This document shows, piece by piece, positions 15,779-23,487 of a stretch of DNA of 33,864 bases. Numbering within the stretch: the first letter of the stretch is position 1; each line of letters begins with the position of its first letter. Source of the DNA: a virus; IMG/VR virus record IMGVR_UViG_3300027870_000010, positions 1-33,864 of that record. One strand, given 5' to 3'. The position numbers were made by a program, and so were the translations under genes. The notes beneath the pieces were generated by a model. The model was not told the DNA's origin. It did no database searches and worked only from the letters and a program-made list of their open reading frames with translations.

Positions 15779-18700
15779 CTAGCGGCGGCGGCCGACCCTT
15801 GCCTGCGCATCCATCTGCCGCATGAACCCTTGAAGCTCAGACATGGACAGATCGGCTGTTCGAGGTTGGACGGTGAGGTTGTTGTTCACCACCTGCGGCT
15901 GCTGCGATCCGCTGCTGTCGTTGGGGACGTATCTGCCCCCGTACCAGCCAGCACCGATCGACAGCAAATCTTGGCCGCGTTGTCGATCACCCAGCCTTGG
16001 CAGGAACATTTCCCCACCCGTTTGCGGCTCCGCGAACCCATACAGCGGGCTGCTGCCGCCGCCGAACATGCTGGCGTCACGCAGATTCGTCAACCCATCG
16101 GCGGCCATGTAGACGCCGCCCCGAGCGTTCGAGGTCAGCGTGATCTTCCCGTACGAGGCCATCAGCTTCTTGACCGTCGCCGCGCTGTATCCGTTGTGCA
16201 CCAGCGCTGATTCGATCTGCTTCACATAGTCGCCGTACAGCTTCGAGGCCAACTTTTTGCTGCCCGTCTGCGCGAACCTGGCCTGTGCAGCCTCACCGGC
16301 CGCACCCAACGCATCAATGATGGAGCCGAGGTTTTCGCGGCCCTCCGGGCTGCCCATACCCACAGTTGGGGCATTGAGGCTCAGCTTGTCACCCAGCTCG
16401 CTGATACTGCCTGCCGCACCGATAGCCGACTTGGCGTACGCGACGTTGGCGACACTGTTCACCGGGGCCGCGAATGACGGCCGCTGGCTGTACGACATCA
16501 ACTGCCGGATCGTGGCCGAGTTGATTTTCTGCTGCCCGAGCAGTGCCCGCAGTCGGGCAATGTGCTTGTCGTAGACGGCATTCGCGGCGGTGACCGAACC
16601 AGTCTCGTCATACTTGGCCTTGGCCGCGTCCTGGGCGCCCTTGATCACAGACAGGACCGAGCGCAGATTTTCGCGGCTCTTCTCTGTCGAGAAGCCGAAC
16701 GCCCGACCGTTGTCTTTGATCGCCTTGTTCAGTGCGGTCAAACCGTCCAACGCTGAACTGTACGAGTCGGCGAACCCGACCCGACCACCACCGCTTGACG
16801 TGTCAGCCGGCGCATAGTTCACCAGCCCTGTCGCGGCGGCAGTCACACCGCCACGAGCCATCGGCACAACCTTCTGCCCATACCAGCTAGCGGCCGTATC
16901 GAGAATCGAGATCGACCGCTTCTTGTCTCCCCGTTTCGGTACGAACGCCTCACCACCCGTCTCAGGTTCGGCGATCATGTACCTGCCGGGGGCCTTCGGG
17001 CTGTAAATGTCGGCAGCCGACAGCAGACCATCGCGGGCGGGGGTATAGACGCCACCCCAGCGGCTCGGAATCCGGCCAGCGCCCGGGAGCCTCACATCTT
17101 TAGGCGCCCCACTGTTGTCGTACTCGATGTAGGCGTGCGCCCTGATCTCGATCTGCCGGTTATGGAATGCGGCCATGAACGCCTCAAGGGACGCCCGAGC
17201 AGCACCCGTATCCACCCGCACATCCGTGTACGCGCTCGGCGGCATCCGCGCCAAATCACCGATCAGAGTGTTGATCTGGGCATCAGAAAGGCCAGCATGG
17301 TGCATGACCTTCTTCAAACTGGCGATCTGACCGTCATACGCCTTCGTCGCAGCCCGAATCGAGCCAGTCTCGGCGAACCGCTTCTGTGCCGCATCCGCAG
17401 CCGACTTGGCCGCGTTTTGGATGTTGATCCGATTCTCAAGGGCCGCCTCAGAGTTGCCCTTGATGGCCTTACCGTTCGATTTGAAACCCTTGGCCACGTC
17501 ATCGATGGCGCGCTTAGCTTTCAACAGCGCCTCGTCAGCATCCAACGTGGCGCCGTGAAGCTCATTCCACACATCGATCAGCGAGGTGCCCTGCGATGTG
17601 GCAGCCTCCAAACCGCCAGCGAGGAGGTTCGCGTTGTCGGTGGCCCGCTGCTCCGCCTGCGCCTGCAAATCGGTTTTCGCCGCACCGTCGGCCATCGCCT
17701 GCTGAAGGCCAGGCAGCTTGTCCAGCAGGTCGCTGTAGTCGATGCCAGTCTTCGACGACATATCGTCCAAAAACTTGGCGACATCCTTGTACCGGCCAGC
17801 CTCAGCCAGCGGCGTCAACGCCTTGTTCAGCGCCTCAAAGTCGGCGGTTGCCTTCGTGACGTTCGATCCGGTCAGTTCCTTCTCAAGTTCCTGAATTGCC
17901 TGACCGGCCAGCGGAAGCTGCTCAAAAAATGAGGTGGTGCTGTTGGAGCCGCCAACGTTCTGCAACGTTTGAAAGTCGGCGTACAGGGTTTCCATCTGGC
18001 CGTGGAAGCCGTTGAGGCTGTTCAGGCCCGACGCGAGACTCCCGGCAGACCCGAACACGCGGTCCAGTTCGCCGCTAACCTCACCCGTTTTGCCGAGCTT
18101 TTCGATGGACTGTGTCAGCTTGTCCACGTCGGCGGGCTTGTCAGCCAACTGGCCAAGCACATAGTCGGCGGCTTCCAGGGCGATGAACGCGGCAGCGGCT
18201 TTACCGGCAGCTTTTCCTGACTTTTCCAAACCGGCGGCGGCCTGCTCGCCGGCAGGTCCGGCCTTGCGAAGTTCCCCGAGCACGTCGGCGGTGGTGGAAC
18301 GCAGTTTGATCCACGCAGAGCCCAGCAGCAGGGCGCCACCGGCGAGACCACCCAACACTGTGACAGCCGTCAGGATCGGGGCCGGCACAGCGCCGATCGC
18401 ATCAACCAGACCGTTGAGGCCCTGCACCAGCGTGCGCAGGCCACTGTTGGCGCCCTCACCGGAAGTGATGAACATGGTTTCCAGCGAGCCGGTCAGCTTC
18501 TCAACATCACCGGCGAGGTTGTCCTGCTTTTTCGCTGCCGCATCCGCTGCCGCGCCGGTGTCGTTGACTTTCGCCGTGTAGTCGGCGATGCCCTGCGCAC
18601 CCTCCTTGTACAGGATGTTCGCCGCCCGGAACGCGTCCGACCCGAAAATGGTGGTCAAGGCAAGGTTCCGCTGCTCCTGGTTGAGCGGCCCAAGCTTGTC

Positions 18701-19723
18701 ATGCAACTGGCCTGCAAGGTCTTTGATGCCCACAAAGTTGCCGGCAGCGTCGTATGCGGAGATGCCGAGCTTGTCCATCGTCTTGGCTGCCTTGTCCGAC
18801 GGTGCGGACAGTTGCAGCAGCATCTGCTTGTACGAGGTGCCGGCGTCCGAACCGCGCAAAGCGTTGTCGGCGAACGCCGACAAGGTGCCGACAGTCTCCT
18901 CAGCCGACACGCCGTAGGCGGCCGAGGCGATACCGCCCTGCGCCAGCGCCGCGCCCAGCTCGTGCACGTCGGTGGCCGACTTGTTCGCCGACGCCGCCAA
19001 CAGGTCAGCGACATGCCCAGTCTGGGAAGCGTTCAGGTTGAACGTGGTCATCGTTTTCGCGGCGATGCTGGCGGCTTCGGCCAAGTCCAGATCGCCGGCA
19101 GCAGCCAGGGACAGGGCGCCGCTCAGCCCGCCGCTGAGGATTTCCGCCGAGGTCATGCCGGCCTTGGCAAGTTCTTCCTCGGCCTGCGCCGACTGTGTGG
19201 CCGAATAGGCTGTGTCCTTGCCAGCCTGCAATGCGGCCTGGCGCAGCTGGTCAAGCTGGGCGCCCGAGGCATCAGCCACGGCTCCGACCTTCGACATTTG
19301 CTGCTCAAACTTGGCGGTAACCGCGACCGCACCAACGAAAGCAGCCGATAGAGCCAGCCCGGCGTGGGTGGCCTGCGAGGCAACCGCGTCCAGCTTCCCT
19401 GCCTTCGCCGCCCGACTTAGCTCGGCCGTGAACCCGGCGGCGCTTGACCGGGCTTGCGTCATGCCGGTGGTGAACCGTGAAGAGAAGGAGGCGGCGGCCC
19501 GGTCGGCGGCGGTCAAACCCCGGGCGGCCGATGCGGCAGCAGCAGCGGTGTCCTGCAACGGCTTCACCGACGCGGCCGTCGGCGTCACCTGCCGAGTGTT
19601 GATCTTCGCCTGCTCATTGAGCTGCGCGATCAGACCCTTAGTTGCCCGCTCTGCCTTACCCAAGCCGGCGATGTACTCAGCAACGTCGGCGCGGAGCTTC
19701 ACCGAAATGGAGTGGTCAGCCAC
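15779..19723 (-). CDS. Tape measure protein, TP901 type (about 1314 aa)
   Basis: I prefer GTG 19723 (protein starting ADHSISVKLRADVAEY) over GTG 19732, because a GGGGGTGGG purine tract sits a few bases upstream; both are possible. A TP901 core domain is clear at residues 100-400 (FEQQMSKVGAVADASGAQLD, AEEELAKAGMTSAEILSGG). A hydrophobic segment follows (AVTVLGGLAGGALLLGSAW). The C-terminal third carries three copies of a helical repeat of about 65 residues and two copies of a Gly-rich TGGEAFVP/TGGEMFLP module, described separately. The protein sets tail length and may help DNA entry. By the usual ~0.15 nm per residue, the tail would be near 200 nm. It follows the G-T frameshift gene, the standard order. 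Confidence 0.92.
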   Translation of the reverse strand: MADHSISVKLRADVAEYIAGLGKAERATKGLIAQLNEQAKINTRQVTPTAASVKPLQDTAAAAASAARGLTAADRAAASFSSRFTTGMTQARSSAAGFTAELSRAAKAGKLDAVASQATHAGLALSAAFVGAVAVTAKFEQQMSKVGAVADASGAQLDQLRQAALQAGKDTAYSATQSAQAEEELAKAGMTSAEILSGGLSGALSLAAAGDLDLAEAASIAAKTMTTFNLNASQTGHVADLLAASANKSATDVHELGAALAQGGIASAAYGVSAEETVGTLSAFADNALRGSDAGTSYKQMLLQLSAPSDKAAKTMDKLGISAYDAAGNFVGIKDLAGQLHDKLGPLNQEQRNLALTTIFGSDAFRAANILYKEGAQGIADYTAKVNDTGAAADAAAKKQDNLAGDVEKLTGSLETMFITSGEGANSGLRTLVQGLNGLVDAIGAVPAPILTAVTVLGGLAGGALLLGSAWIKLRSTTADVLGELRKAGPAGEQAAAGLEKSGKAAGKAAAAFIALEAADYVLGQLADKPADVDKLTQSIEKLGKTGEVSGELDRVFGSAGSLASGLNSLNGFHGQMETLYADFQTLQNVGGSNSTTSFFEQLPLAGQAIQELEKELTGSNVTKATADFEALNKALTPLAEAGRYKDVAKFLDDMSSKTGIDYSDLLDKLPGLQQAMADGAAKTDLQAQAEQRATDNANLLAGGLEAATSQGTSLIDVWNELHGATLDADEALLKAKRAIDDVAKGFKSNGKAIKGNSEAALENRINIQNAAKSAADAAQKRFAETGSIRAATKAYDGQIASLKKVMHHAGLSDAQINTLIGDLARMPPSAYTDVRVDTGAARASLEAFMAAFHNRQIEIRAHAYIEYDNSGAPKDVRLPGAGRIPSRWGGVYTPARDGLLSAADIYSPKAPGRYMIAEPETGGEAFVPKRGDKKRSISILDTAASWYGQKVVPMARGGVTAAATGLVNYAPADTSSGGGRVGFADSYSSALDGLTALNKAIKDNGRAFGFSTEKSRENLRSVLSVIKGAQDAAKAKYDETGSVTAANAVYDKHIARLRALLGQQKINSATIRQLMSYSQRPSFAAPVNSVANVAYAKSAIGAAGSISELGDKLSLNAPTVGMGSPEGRENLGSIIDALGAAGEAAQARFAQTGSKKLASKLYGDYVKQIESALVHNGYSAATVKKLMASYGKITLTSNARGGVYMAADGLTNLRDASMFGGGSSPLYGFAEPQTGGEMFLPRLGDRQRGQDLLSIGAGWYGGRYVPNDSSGSQQPQVVNNNLTVQPRTADLSMSELQGFMRQMDAQARVGRRR

Positions 19724-19744
19724 GAAACCCACCCCCAGCCGTCA

Positions 19745-20715
19745 TCAATGGAAGGGGCTGGGAGTGCCACGCGGCACCAACTTCACCCGGTGGATCAGGG
19801 CGCGCTGGTCCTTCGCATACATGGGGTCGTGCTGGATTTTGTGCAACGCCGAGCAGCGGTAACACTCGGCCGGCGGCTGTGCCTGGTAGACGCCGACCCC
19901 GCGCATGTTCGCTGGGTCGTTGTCGACGTGAGTTGTTTCCGTAAGGTCACCGCCGCACTGGCGGCACTGGTGGCCTTCCCACAAGTCGTAGGCGAGCATG
20001 GTGGCCTGCTGCTGCTCGTCCCACTCCACCTCTCGCGTAGTCACCGACCTCACCAGGCGACCCTTGCGGTCGTAGGTGTGTCGGGTGACCTCGGCAGGCT
20101 CCCAGCCGTCGAACCTTTTCAGGCTGACACCGAGGGTGCGCGCCGCCTTTACGCGCTGCCGGAACTCGTCAGAGTCTTTGAGGCGAGCCGCGAGAAAGGG
20201 ACCGACACCTCAGACCTGTTCAAGGTCCAAGCCTTCGTGGCGATCGCATCGAACTGGCTGTCGGCCAGCTTCCCCTTCACCCCCTCCGCACCCAGCAGCG
20301 AATCCCAGTCGTCATCGTCGAGGACTGGGGCGACCACGCTGCGCCGAACAAGCACCGGGAAGAACGTAGACGTGTTCACGCCGATCGCGTCCCGGTCATC
20401 GACCTCACCCGTCGGCTGCTTGCGCGGCGGATGCTCATCGAGCAGGGCCCGCCACTGCCTGCGGTCCAACGCCTCAAGGGTCAGAGTGAGGGACGCGTCG
20501 CGCATCTGACCGCGCAAACCCTCAATCTCCTCCGAGATCACCCGCGCCTGAGCGCCCGAGGTGAGCATGCCAGCGTTCGGCTTCGACAGCTCCTCAGCGA
20601 GCGCCGCCTCCAACGTGTGAAAGTCGGCCAAAAGGTCGCCACGCAAACACACCGACACCGTGTCCCGAGGCAGCGACGCCCCCGCAAGGAGGGCCTTAAC
20701 GTCCTGGCCTGCCAT
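19745..20715 (-). CDS. Tail assembly chaperone G-T fusion by -1 frameshift (about 323 aa)
   Basis: The frame at -1 to gene G is open from about 20211 to the TGA at 19745-19747, about 20 bases before the tape measure start, and has no good start of its own until a GTG at 20053. A slip at CCCTTTC (20194-20200) joins G residues 1-174 to 149 residues of the second frame, beginning LAARLKDSDEFRQRVKAA. The extension is protein-like throughout: basic helices, an EWDEQQQATMLAYDLWEG segment, then two CxxC pairs (QCRQCGG and ECYRCSA) typical of a zinc ribbon. In lambda-like phages gpG and gpGT are made at a fixed ratio and chaperone the tape measure. The second frame read as a stand-alone gene (19745-20053) would lose the conserved-looking first 45 residues, which argues for the fusion. 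Confidence 0.78.
20149..20715 (-). CDS. Tail assembly chaperone G-like (188 aa)
   Basis: The ATG overlaps the major tail protein stop (TGATG). The product is helical and charged (FHTLEAALAEELSKPN, EEIEGLRGQMRDASLTLTLE, LDRRQWRALLDEHPPR), followed by an acidic linker (LDDDDWDSLLG) and a last helical region (SQFDAIATKAWTLNRSEVSV). The RxxWRALLDEHPP segment is frequent in actinophage tail assembly chaperones. It lies between the major tail protein and the tape measure and overlaps the frameshift site close to its end, exactly where gpG-type proteins slip into the T frame. The unshifted product ends 14 residues after the slippery site. Confidence 0.8.
   Translation of the reverse strand: MAGQDVKALLAGASLPRDTVSVCLRGDLLADFHTLEAALAEELSKPNAGMLTSGAQARVISEEIEGLRGQMRDASLTLTLEALDRRQWRALLDEHPPRKQPTGEVDDRDAIGVNTSTFFPVLVRRSVVAPVLDDDDWDSLLGAEGVKGKLADSQFDAIATKAWTLNRSEVSVPFSRLASKTLTSSGSA
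20194..20200 (-). promoter_or_regulatory. Slippery heptamer CCCTTTC for programmed -1 frameshift
   Basis: On the minus strand the zero-frame codons read GTC CCT TTC, so C CCT TTC fits X XXY YYZ exactly. After a tandem slip the tRNAs re-pair with CCC and TTT, and reading resumes with CTC in the -1 frame, which is open for 149 codons. A TGA in the -1 frame at 20210-20212 and the zero-frame stop at 20149-20151 confine the slip to about 60 nt, and the heptamer is inside that interval. Confidence 0.8.
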
Positions 20716-21212
20716 CAGGCAACCACAACGTCGCGCTGCGTCTCGCCGGTCACAAACATTTTCTGCATCATCGTCAGCAGGCCGTTGGCGGTCGGCGGCT
20801 GCTTCTGCTGCGTGCCGGCCTTAATCCGCCACACATCCACGATGTCGCCGGCAGCGAACGCCTGGCTGTACAGGACACCCCAACGGGCCACAATGTAGCC
20901 GGTCGTGCCCTTCGGCAAAGCCAGCCGGGCAAGATCGTCACCGGCGGAAAGGATGTTGTAAACGTAGGTCAGCTCGATGCTGTCGGTGTGACGGCCCGGC
21001 TGCTCAAACACCTGCGTCGAACACAGGCGCGGGTCGGTGACCGTCTGCTCATCGGTGCCGGTCTTCAAACCATCACCAGTGATGTAGCAGGACAGGTCGA
21101 CGCTGGTGCCGGCGTTGATTTCGGCTGCGGTCGGGTTCGCCGAGTCGGCGATGGTAGTGACGAAGCGGACGGCCAGGTTGCCGTCGGCGGGAACACTAAT
21201 CGACTGTGACAT
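20715..21212 (-). CDS. Major tail protein (165 aa)
   Basis: ATG start with AAAAGGA about 8 nt upstream. The sequence is a compact beta-rich protein (NLAVRFVTTIADSANP, TSVDLSCYITGDGLKTG, DSIELTYVYNILSAGDD, GTTGYIVARWGVLYSQ), with the SVDLSCYITGDG and DPRLCSTQVFEQPG segments familiar from actinophage tail tube proteins of the phiHau3/R4 kind. Tube proteins polymerise as hexameric rings around the tape measure. Its place just upstream of the G/G-T chaperone genes is canonical. Its first 17 bases overlap the end of the 102-aa gene before it. Confidence 0.78.
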   Translation of the reverse strand: MSQSISVPADGNLAVRFVTTIADSANPTAAEINAGTSVDLSCYITGDGLKTGTDEQTVTDPRLCSTQVFEQPGRHTDSIELTYVYNILSAGDDLARLALPKGTTGYIVARWGVLYSQAFAAGDIVDVWRIKAGTQQKQPPTANGLLTMMQKMFVTGETQRDVVVA

Positions 21213-21504
21213 CGGTGTTGTCCTTTTCGGGGTGTGCCGGGCTCACAGCCGGCGAAGTGCGAGTGGTGGTGTTGCGTCGCCGGGATGCGGGCACGGCGGG
21301 GTCATCGACAGGCGGGGGTGTGCCGGCCTTGGTGACGTTGTGGAGGCTGCGGCGCGGCTGTGCCCCGGCAGGCAGGTCCGGCCAGCGCGGGTTTTCCAGC
21401 GGTGTCATGCCGGCCCGCAACGCGCAGGCGCGCACGTCGTACTGGTGGCCGGTGTGGTCATCAACCACCCGCACCCACCGCATCCGGTCAGGGATACGGC
21501 TCAT
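21196..21504 (-). CDS. Small charged protein upstream of the major tail protein (102 aa)
   Basis: The ATG at 21504 overlaps the stop of the preceding gene as ATGA, which fixes the start better than the longer frame from 21546. The first 35 residues look folded (RIPDRMRWVRVVDDHTGHQY); the remainder is Pro/Arg/Thr-rich and probably disordered (the stretch from PAGAQPRR to VSPAHPEKDN). No catalytic or membrane motif is visible. The stop overlaps the major tail protein start by 17 bases, so expression is likely coupled. Function is unknown; a minor head-tail or tail assembly role is inferred from location. Confidence 0.55.
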   Translation of the reverse strand: MSRIPDRMRWVRVVDDHTGHQYDVRACALRAGMTPLENPRWPDLPAGAQPRRSLHNVTKAGTPPPVDDPAVPASRRRNTTTRTSPAVSPAHPEKDNTDVTVD

Positions 21505-21824
21505 CGGCGGATCACCGCGCGGGTCACCGAGGTGGTCGCCGACCATGTGAGGACCGCCAGCCCGGAGGTCGGGTCCCGGTAAAGGGGCAGCAGGGGGATT
21601 GCCTTCGTCACCCCGGCGGCGATAGTGATGACCTTGTCCGGGTAGGCGTCACCAGAGTCCAGGTTTCCGGGCACCGCGATGGTGACCGTTTTGGAGGACG
21701 CGTCGCCGTTGGTGACAAGCAGGGTGCAGTGCTCGCCGACCTCGGCGGTGTCACCGGACGCGGCAGCGCCCATCGTGACCACAACACCATCTTTGATGGC
21801 CACATAGGTGGTGATCTGAGACAT
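21501..21824 (-). CDS. Small beta-rich structural protein (107 aa)
   Basis: MSQITTYVAIKDG starts a compact beta-sandwich-like sequence (EHCTLLVTNGDASSKTVTI, DKVITIAAGVTKAIPLLP, GLAVLTWSATTSVTRAVI). It looks like a small Ig-like or decoration domain of a virion protein. It sits between the tail terminator and the major tail protein, so it may be a tail or neck decoration protein. The ATGA overlap with the next gene ties the two together. I do not recognise a named family and there is no enzymatic motif. Confidence 0.58.
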   Translation of the reverse strand: MSQITTYVAIKDGVVVTMGAAASGDTAEVGEHCTLLVTNGDASSKTVTIAVPGNLDSGDAYPDKVITIAAGVTKAIPLLPLYRDPTSGLAVLTWSATTSVTRAVIRR

Positions 21825-21831
21825 GGGGGTG

Positions 21832-22260
21832 CTACTCCTGGGGTGTGGAAGTGAAGGAGAAGAAGACGGGCACGCTGAACACCGGCCTTCCGTTGATGCG
21901 GACCGTTTCGTCGCGGCGCGGAATGTCAGGACCGCCCGGCAAATGGCTGATGAGGCTGGTGTTGCGGCCTTCGATCAGCGGATGTTTTCGATGCAGCGCG
22001 GCCGTGCAGCGGTCGGCAGCGGCCAACGTTTCGGCGATGTCACGGCCGACGACGGTGACCTGAAACTTGGCGTGGGCTTCCCCGCCGTAGCCGGCCAACG
22101 TGACCGTCAGCCGAGACGCGGGAGCCGCCCAAATAACCAGGTAGGGGAGCTGCAGTTCGCTGTCTGGTGCGGTGACCTCACCGGCATAAACCGGGTATGG
22201 GGTGCTGTCTTCCAGCAGGTATTGGATGGCGGCCAAATGGTCGCGGCTGGGATCACTCAC
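21832..22260 (-). CDS. Tail terminator-like protein (142 aa)
   Basis: The protein fits the size and alpha/beta layout of lambda gpU/HK97 gp10-region tail terminators: N-terminal helix (SRDHLAAIQYLLEDS), strand pair (PVYAGEVTAP and LPYLVIWAAPASRLTVTLAGYG), then AKFQVTVVGRDIAETLAAADR and a long C-terminal half with HPLIEGRNTSLI and FSVPVFFSFTS. Family members cap the tail tube and join it to the head. Gene order (neck, terminator, small genes, major tail) agrees. The start overlaps the neck gene stop by ATGA (22257-22260). Confidence 0.68.
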   Translation of the reverse strand: MSDPSRDHLAAIQYLLEDSTPYPVYAGEVTAPDSELQLPYLVIWAAPASRLTVTLAGYGGEAHAKFQVTVVGRDIAETLAAADRCTAALHRKHPLIEGRNTSLISHLPGGPDIPRRDETVRINGRPVFSVPVFFSFTSTPQE

Positions 22261-22643
22261 CGCAGCGGCCCATGCTTGGCGAGCACCAGCTCTAGCGCCG
22301 ACACAAAGTCAGGTGTTGCCCGGTCAAGGGCCGGTCCGAGGAAGGCGTGTGGCGCCATCCGGGCGGTGCCGTGCTCAAGGAATGGCGCGTAGTGCGTTTC
22401 GGCACCAACATCAACCTCGACGGCAGTGCCGCGCAGACGTGGCTGTTTCGGGTCCAGGCCGATCGAGTCGCGGGTCGCACCGGTCTTGTAGGGCACGAAC
22501 TGCTTCGCAACCTGCTCGACCCGCAGCGCGGATGCGGCAACAATCGGCACCACAGCGGGCCCGATTTCCTTCGCGGACTGGGCCATACCGTCGGCCAACC
22601 CGATCAGGTGATCTACCCCGTCGAAACGGACAGAAATCGTCAT
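22257..22643 (-). CDS. HK97 gp10-like neck protein (128 aa)
   Basis: ATG start with GGAGGTGACGGCCG before it (purine core 9-14 nt upstream). The sequence has the gp10/neck pattern: N-terminal strand (MTISVRFDGVDHLI), a long central helix (VPIVAASALRVEQVAKQF), the VPYKTGATRDSIGL segment that is the family's best-known signature (usually P-x-x-T-G-x-L/T-R-x-S), and the EVDVGAETHYAPFLEHGTARM region ending in the Y-A-x-x-x-E-x-G-T motif. These proteins join the head connector to the tail. It is translationally coupled to the tail terminator downstream and lies next to the odd plus-strand gene. Confidence 0.82.
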   Translation of the reverse strand: MTISVRFDGVDHLIGLADGMAQSAKEIGPAVVPIVAASALRVEQVAKQFVPYKTGATRDSIGLDPKQPRLRGTAVEVDVGAETHYAPFLEHGTARMAPHAFLGPALDRATPDFVSALELVLAKHGPLR

Positions 22644-22682
22644 CGGCCGTCACCTCCGGCCGTTGCCCTAGTTGCGCGAGGC

Positions 22683-23036
22683 ATGTCACAGACGGAGCAA
22701 GACGACGCTGGCGATGTCGAAGAGCAGCTCAGAGCACCAGCGCCGGTCGTCGCCGTGGTGCTGCTGATCGCCGGGCTCGCCGCGTACACCGTGTTCAAAG
22801 CCGCAGTTGGCTTCGGCCTACCGGGCCTGATCGGCGGTGCAGTGATCGCCGCCATCTACGGGGCGGTCGGCTACTCGGCGTGGAAGGGGCAACGCAAAGC
22901 GATCATCGGGGTTTGTGTCCTCGGCGGCCTGGCCGTATTCGGGGGTTTCGCAGGAAACCCGGGCACGCTCCTGTTCGGTGCGCTCCTACTCGGCTGTGCG
23001 CTCATACCCGAATCGGCGCGCGCCTGGCTGGCCTAA
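22683..23036 (+). CDS. Multi-pass membrane protein on the opposite strand of the late operon (117 aa)
   Basis: ATG 22683 gives a 117-aa protein in the frame that runs on to TAA 23034-23036. The first 23 residues are acidic (SQTEQDDAGDVEEQLRAPAP). Then come about four hydrophobic segments (VVAVVLLIAGLAAYTVF, GLIGGAVIAAIYGAVGYSAW, AIIGVCVLGGLAVFGGF and GTLLFGALLLGCALIP). A longer frame from 22347 would run across the neck gene and is not supported. The gap it fills has no minus-strand gene of its own: neck ends its start region at 22643 and the head gene stops at 23033, with overlapping convergent stops (CTAA). Ribosome site is weak (GCGAGGC). It looks like a moron: membrane-located exclusion or immunity is plausible, function unknown. 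Confidence 0.6.
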   Translation: MSQTEQDDAGDVEEQLRAPAPVVAVVLLIAGLAAYTVFKAAVGFGLPGLIGGAVIAAIYGAVGYSAWKGQRKAIIGVCVLGGLAVFGGFAGNPGTLLFGALLLGCALIPESARAWLA

Positions 23037-23470
23037 CGGTTCGTGGCCGGCAACAGATCGCAGTACAGGTCCTGCTCCCAGCGCGTTGATCCACGCCAAA
23101 CGTCAACGACGGTGAGCTGCACACCCACAAGATTCAGATCGTGTGCCGCACCAGTCACCGTCACCACATCGTTGACCAACACAAGCAGGCTGCTGGCAGG
23201 CAACGTGACCAGATAGGGCACCTCATGCACCTGCCGGTCACCAACGTCAGCGGAACCATTGGACCGGCCTGCCCTGCGCTGCACCCGGCACCGGCCGGCA
23301 TAAATGCCGTCAGCCTCCACGTACACGCTGCGGCCGGTCGCCTCATCAAACGCTGTGGCGTGGCTCGACGGCCGGGTGATTGCGCACTCGGCCGTCTGCG
23401 TCTGCGCGATCGTCGCCGCATGATGCACCTGAAACAGGGGGTGGATGATGCGTGTACCTGGCAGCGGCAT
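23033..23470 (-). CDS. Head closure/stopper-like protein (145 aa)
   Basis: ATG start with GGGGTGAG about 4 nt upstream. The protein is beta-rich, with a central AVYVEADGIYAG-like stretch (GRSVYVEADGIYAGRCRV), then LVTLPASSLLVLVNDVVTV and a C-terminal LVGVQLTVVDVWRGST segment. Small proteins of this shape (DUF6093-like) sit between the head-tail connector and neck in actinophages and act as stopper or head-closure proteins. The family assignment is tentative; position and fold support it. Its stop meets the stop of the plus-strand membrane gene. Confidence 0.6.
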   Translation of the reverse strand: MPLPGTRIIHPLFQVHHAATIAQTQTAECAITRPSSHATAFDEATGRSVYVEADGIYAGRCRVQRRAGRSNGSADVGDRQVHEVPYLVTLPASSLLVLVNDVVTVTGAAHDLNLVGVQLTVVDVWRGSTRWEQDLYCDLLPATNR

Positions 23471-23487
23471 AACTCACCCCTACCGCT

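Noticed and set aside
22202-23089. 295-aa plus-strand frame over neck and membrane genes
   Set aside because: Arg/Ser/Pro-rich shadow in a different frame from the membrane gene at 22683, with no domain.
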